In this document: in pieces, positions 62,461-64,000 of the stretch
Layout: every line of letters starts with the position of its first letter
How positions within the stretch are numbered: position 1 is the stretch's first letter
Assembly: GCA_019044685.2 (NCBI GenBank)
Contig: JAGTXX020000011.1
Location: forward strand, 1,612,001 to 1,676,000
Length of the DNA: 64,000 nucleotides
Source of the DNA: Nannochloris sp. 'desiccata'
Taxonomy: Eukaryota; Chlorophyta; Trebouxiophyceae; Chlorellales; Chlorellaceae
Direction: 5' to 3'
The notes under the pieces: model-generated
Told to the model about the DNA's origin: nothing
The model's input: only the letters and a program-made list of their open reading frames with translations
Databases searched by the model: none
Made by a program: the position numbers and the translations under genes

Positions 62461-64000
62461 ATGCTTGGAACACAGTTAGCAATAGTGCTACGTGCCAAGG
62501 GGGGCAACTTTATGATCCAAACGTAAGTGCTACATCGGCAGGCCAATTTTTAATTGTTTAATCATGTGATTTGCAGTATTTTTGTGATATTCGCTCATTC
62601 CTCTTTCTTCTCTTTAAATCTACACAGCAATGGCATCTCTGGAAAAGCAGTTCAAGAGGCATCAGCAGAAGCTCTGACATTGTTAAGTCGGCAGACAGCT
62701 GAAGGATCAAATTCCCAAATCTCGCTCGAAATATCTGGCGACGCTGCACCAAACCTTGCCCTTGGCCAAATCGCCGTCCTTCAAGGCCGGTACCTCGTCA
62801 CATACAGAATGATCCACTCCATCCTTGTTATGCTTATTAGTGAACCTACAGCCAACGCATTTGTATGTCTACGCCTTTTAGATGCAAGTGGCAAAATTTT
62901 AGTAGGAGCGTGCAAGGGAGTTGATGTTACACCGGAGCGACTTTCTAAAAAATACGCGGATGTTCATTCGTGTCTAGATGGTCTTGTATCAGGGGGTCTT
63001 ATGGCGCTTCCACCAGCGTTTACGCACGCTTCAGCGACGGACGGGAAGCTTCTTGCTGTGCCGTTATCAACTGCCGACGCAGCCAGGAGACTAAAGAGAG
63101 CTCAAGGGGCTCTTGGCGGGAAAGTTTTTACAGCAGAAAAAGCTGGAGAACCGAGCGAGAATGAACCTACACCGCTGCCAATGCCGGAGACGCCGTCAAA
63201 GAAGGATGGAAAGCAGTTTACAGTTGATGGAGGGGACCCTCTTCGGGGAGTTGAATTCCATATTCCTGCTGATGCTCTCCCCCCGCCACCAGCACGAGCC
63301 ATGGGAGCGAAACGTAGACCTCCTTCTCCACCACGTGAAGCACCATTTGTTCCACCCGCAGCCTTCAAGGGAGCCATGGAAGAAGAGGCCAAGGGTCCAG
63401 AAGAGGCGGAAGGCTTTGGAGCGTTTGGCGAGGTGGAGGTCATGGAGGCGGAAAAACAAGAAGAGGCTGAGAAAACGAAATCTGGAGAATGGGAAGCTGA
63501 GTTTGCAGCTGAAGCTGGACCTGCAGGTCCCTCTATTAGTATTAAAGATCTACAAGAATCGTTGCAACTAGTTGAAATATACCGTGGTCAAGTGGTTGCC
63601 GGTCTGCTTCACCGGGCTACCATTGACGGTGCAGTACGTCGACGACTGGCTCCATTTGGATTAGAAACAGCTAAATTTAGACTGCTTCCATCGTCTACTC
63701 TAGTAACGAATGCGTGTTTACAAGTAGCCACGAGGAATACGGCTCATGCGAGTGAAGTTGATGATAATTTTGGATTTACAGCGAGATTGACAGGTGCTCC
63801 GATGGATTGTTCATATATTAAATATGCATTACCATCTGTAGCATGTTTACCGCCATTACAAATCGACCTTGCGGTAGCACCACCTTCAGGCACAGGTGCC
63901 CCACCGGCTTCTCTCGGTTGGGAAGGGCTGATTGTTTTGCGTTATGTCTCGAATCCTGAGCTTCCTGGTCCATTATTAGATGTCATTGTAGAAGTAGATT
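62461..64000 (+). CDS. TML: TML subunit of the TPLATE/TSET complex (partial, 5' part)
   Basis: TML is the medium-chain, muniscin-like subunit of the plant TPLATE complex (TSET in other eukaryotes) that acts at the plasma membrane in endocytosis. Exon 1, 62461-62522 (MLGTQLAIVLRAKGGNFMIQ), joins in phase 2 to an exon starting at 62628 (donor GTAAGT, acceptor ACACAG). That exon stays open to the window edge. The N-terminal longin-like region has QIAVLQGRYLVTYRMIHSIL and CKGVDVTPERLSKKYADVHS, matching Arabidopsis TML. An acidic/Pro-rich linker follows. The mu-homology domain has SLQLVEIYRGQVVAGLLHRA, SYIKYALPSVACLPPL and LRYVSNPELPGPLLDVIVEV. The C-terminus lies beyond 64000. Confidence 0.9.

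Noticed and set aside
62262..62561. 99-codon ORF upstream of TML
   Set aside because: It overlaps the TML first exon in another frame and has no domain; the TML splice structure explains the region better.

Overview
This window is nuclear DNA from a photosynthetic eukaryote, most likely a green alga (Chlorophyta). The evidence is plant-type genes with short GT-AG introns (roughly 60 to 370 bases). They include a NARA5-type PfkB protein, a PSB33/LIL8-type Rieske-like thylakoid protein and the TML subunit of the TPLATE/TSET complex. Two proline-rich wall-type membrane proteins and a two-domain soluble adenylyl cyclase fit the same picture. The class cannot be fixed from this sequence; base composition is moderate, not the high GC of Chlamydomonas. 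No prokaryotic operon, CRISPR array, rRNA or tRNA gene was seen.

Layout. 0-10.6 kb: the 3' end of an unknown gene, FACT subunit SSRP1 (minus), an OGFOD1/Tpa1-type prolyl hydroxylase (plus), NADPH-cytochrome P450 reductase (minus), a DHH phosphoesterase-like gene (plus), a NEDP1/SENP8-type deneddylase (minus) and a secreted cyclophilin (minus). 10.6-15.7 kb: a complete-looking tyrosine-recombinase (DIRS/PAT/Ngaro-like) retroelement with gag, RT-RNase H and recombinase ORFs and split direct repeats. 16-28.5 kb: an SLC35F-like transporter, two small unknown genes, an ER HYOU1/Lhs1-type Hsp70, an SDR enzyme, a family 2 glycosyltransferase and VPS34. 28.8-34.2 kb: a large unknown protein, a J-domain/GPALPP protein and a Nopp140/SRP40-tail nucleolar protein. 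34.3-39 kb: two neighbouring proline-rich single-pass membrane proteins and an unknown multi-pass zinc-ribbon-like protein. 39.3-52.2 kb: an ACT-repeat protein, NARA5 and an adenylyl cyclase of about 2,750 residues. 52.6-58.4 kb: COX11, then an approximately 4.5 kb block carrying a sulfatase gene, then a second copy of the COX11 3' end. 58.6-64 kb: PSB33, a coiled-coil protein, an MMACHC-like cobalamin protein and TML, which runs off the window.

Most genes are unrelated housekeeping functions, often in head-to-head or tail-to-tail pairs. Themes represented are chromatin (SSRP1), translation (OGFOD1), ER folding (Hsp70, cyclophilin), endomembrane traffic (VPS34, TML), respiratory and photosynthetic assembly (COX11, NARA5, PSB33) and cAMP signalling.

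The least explained signals are three. First, a 62-63 base element occurs twice; it folds as a plus-strand RNA with base-pair-preserving differences, and each copy lies just past the stop codon of a minus-strand gene. Second, a 208 bp direct repeat of the COX11 3' end, exactly 4,700 bp apart, brackets the sulfatase block. Third, the retroelement's 8-base recombination core lets the empty insertion site be read. Splice sites were placed by hand from GT/AG signals, frame continuity and family resemblance, and have not been confirmed with transcripts.
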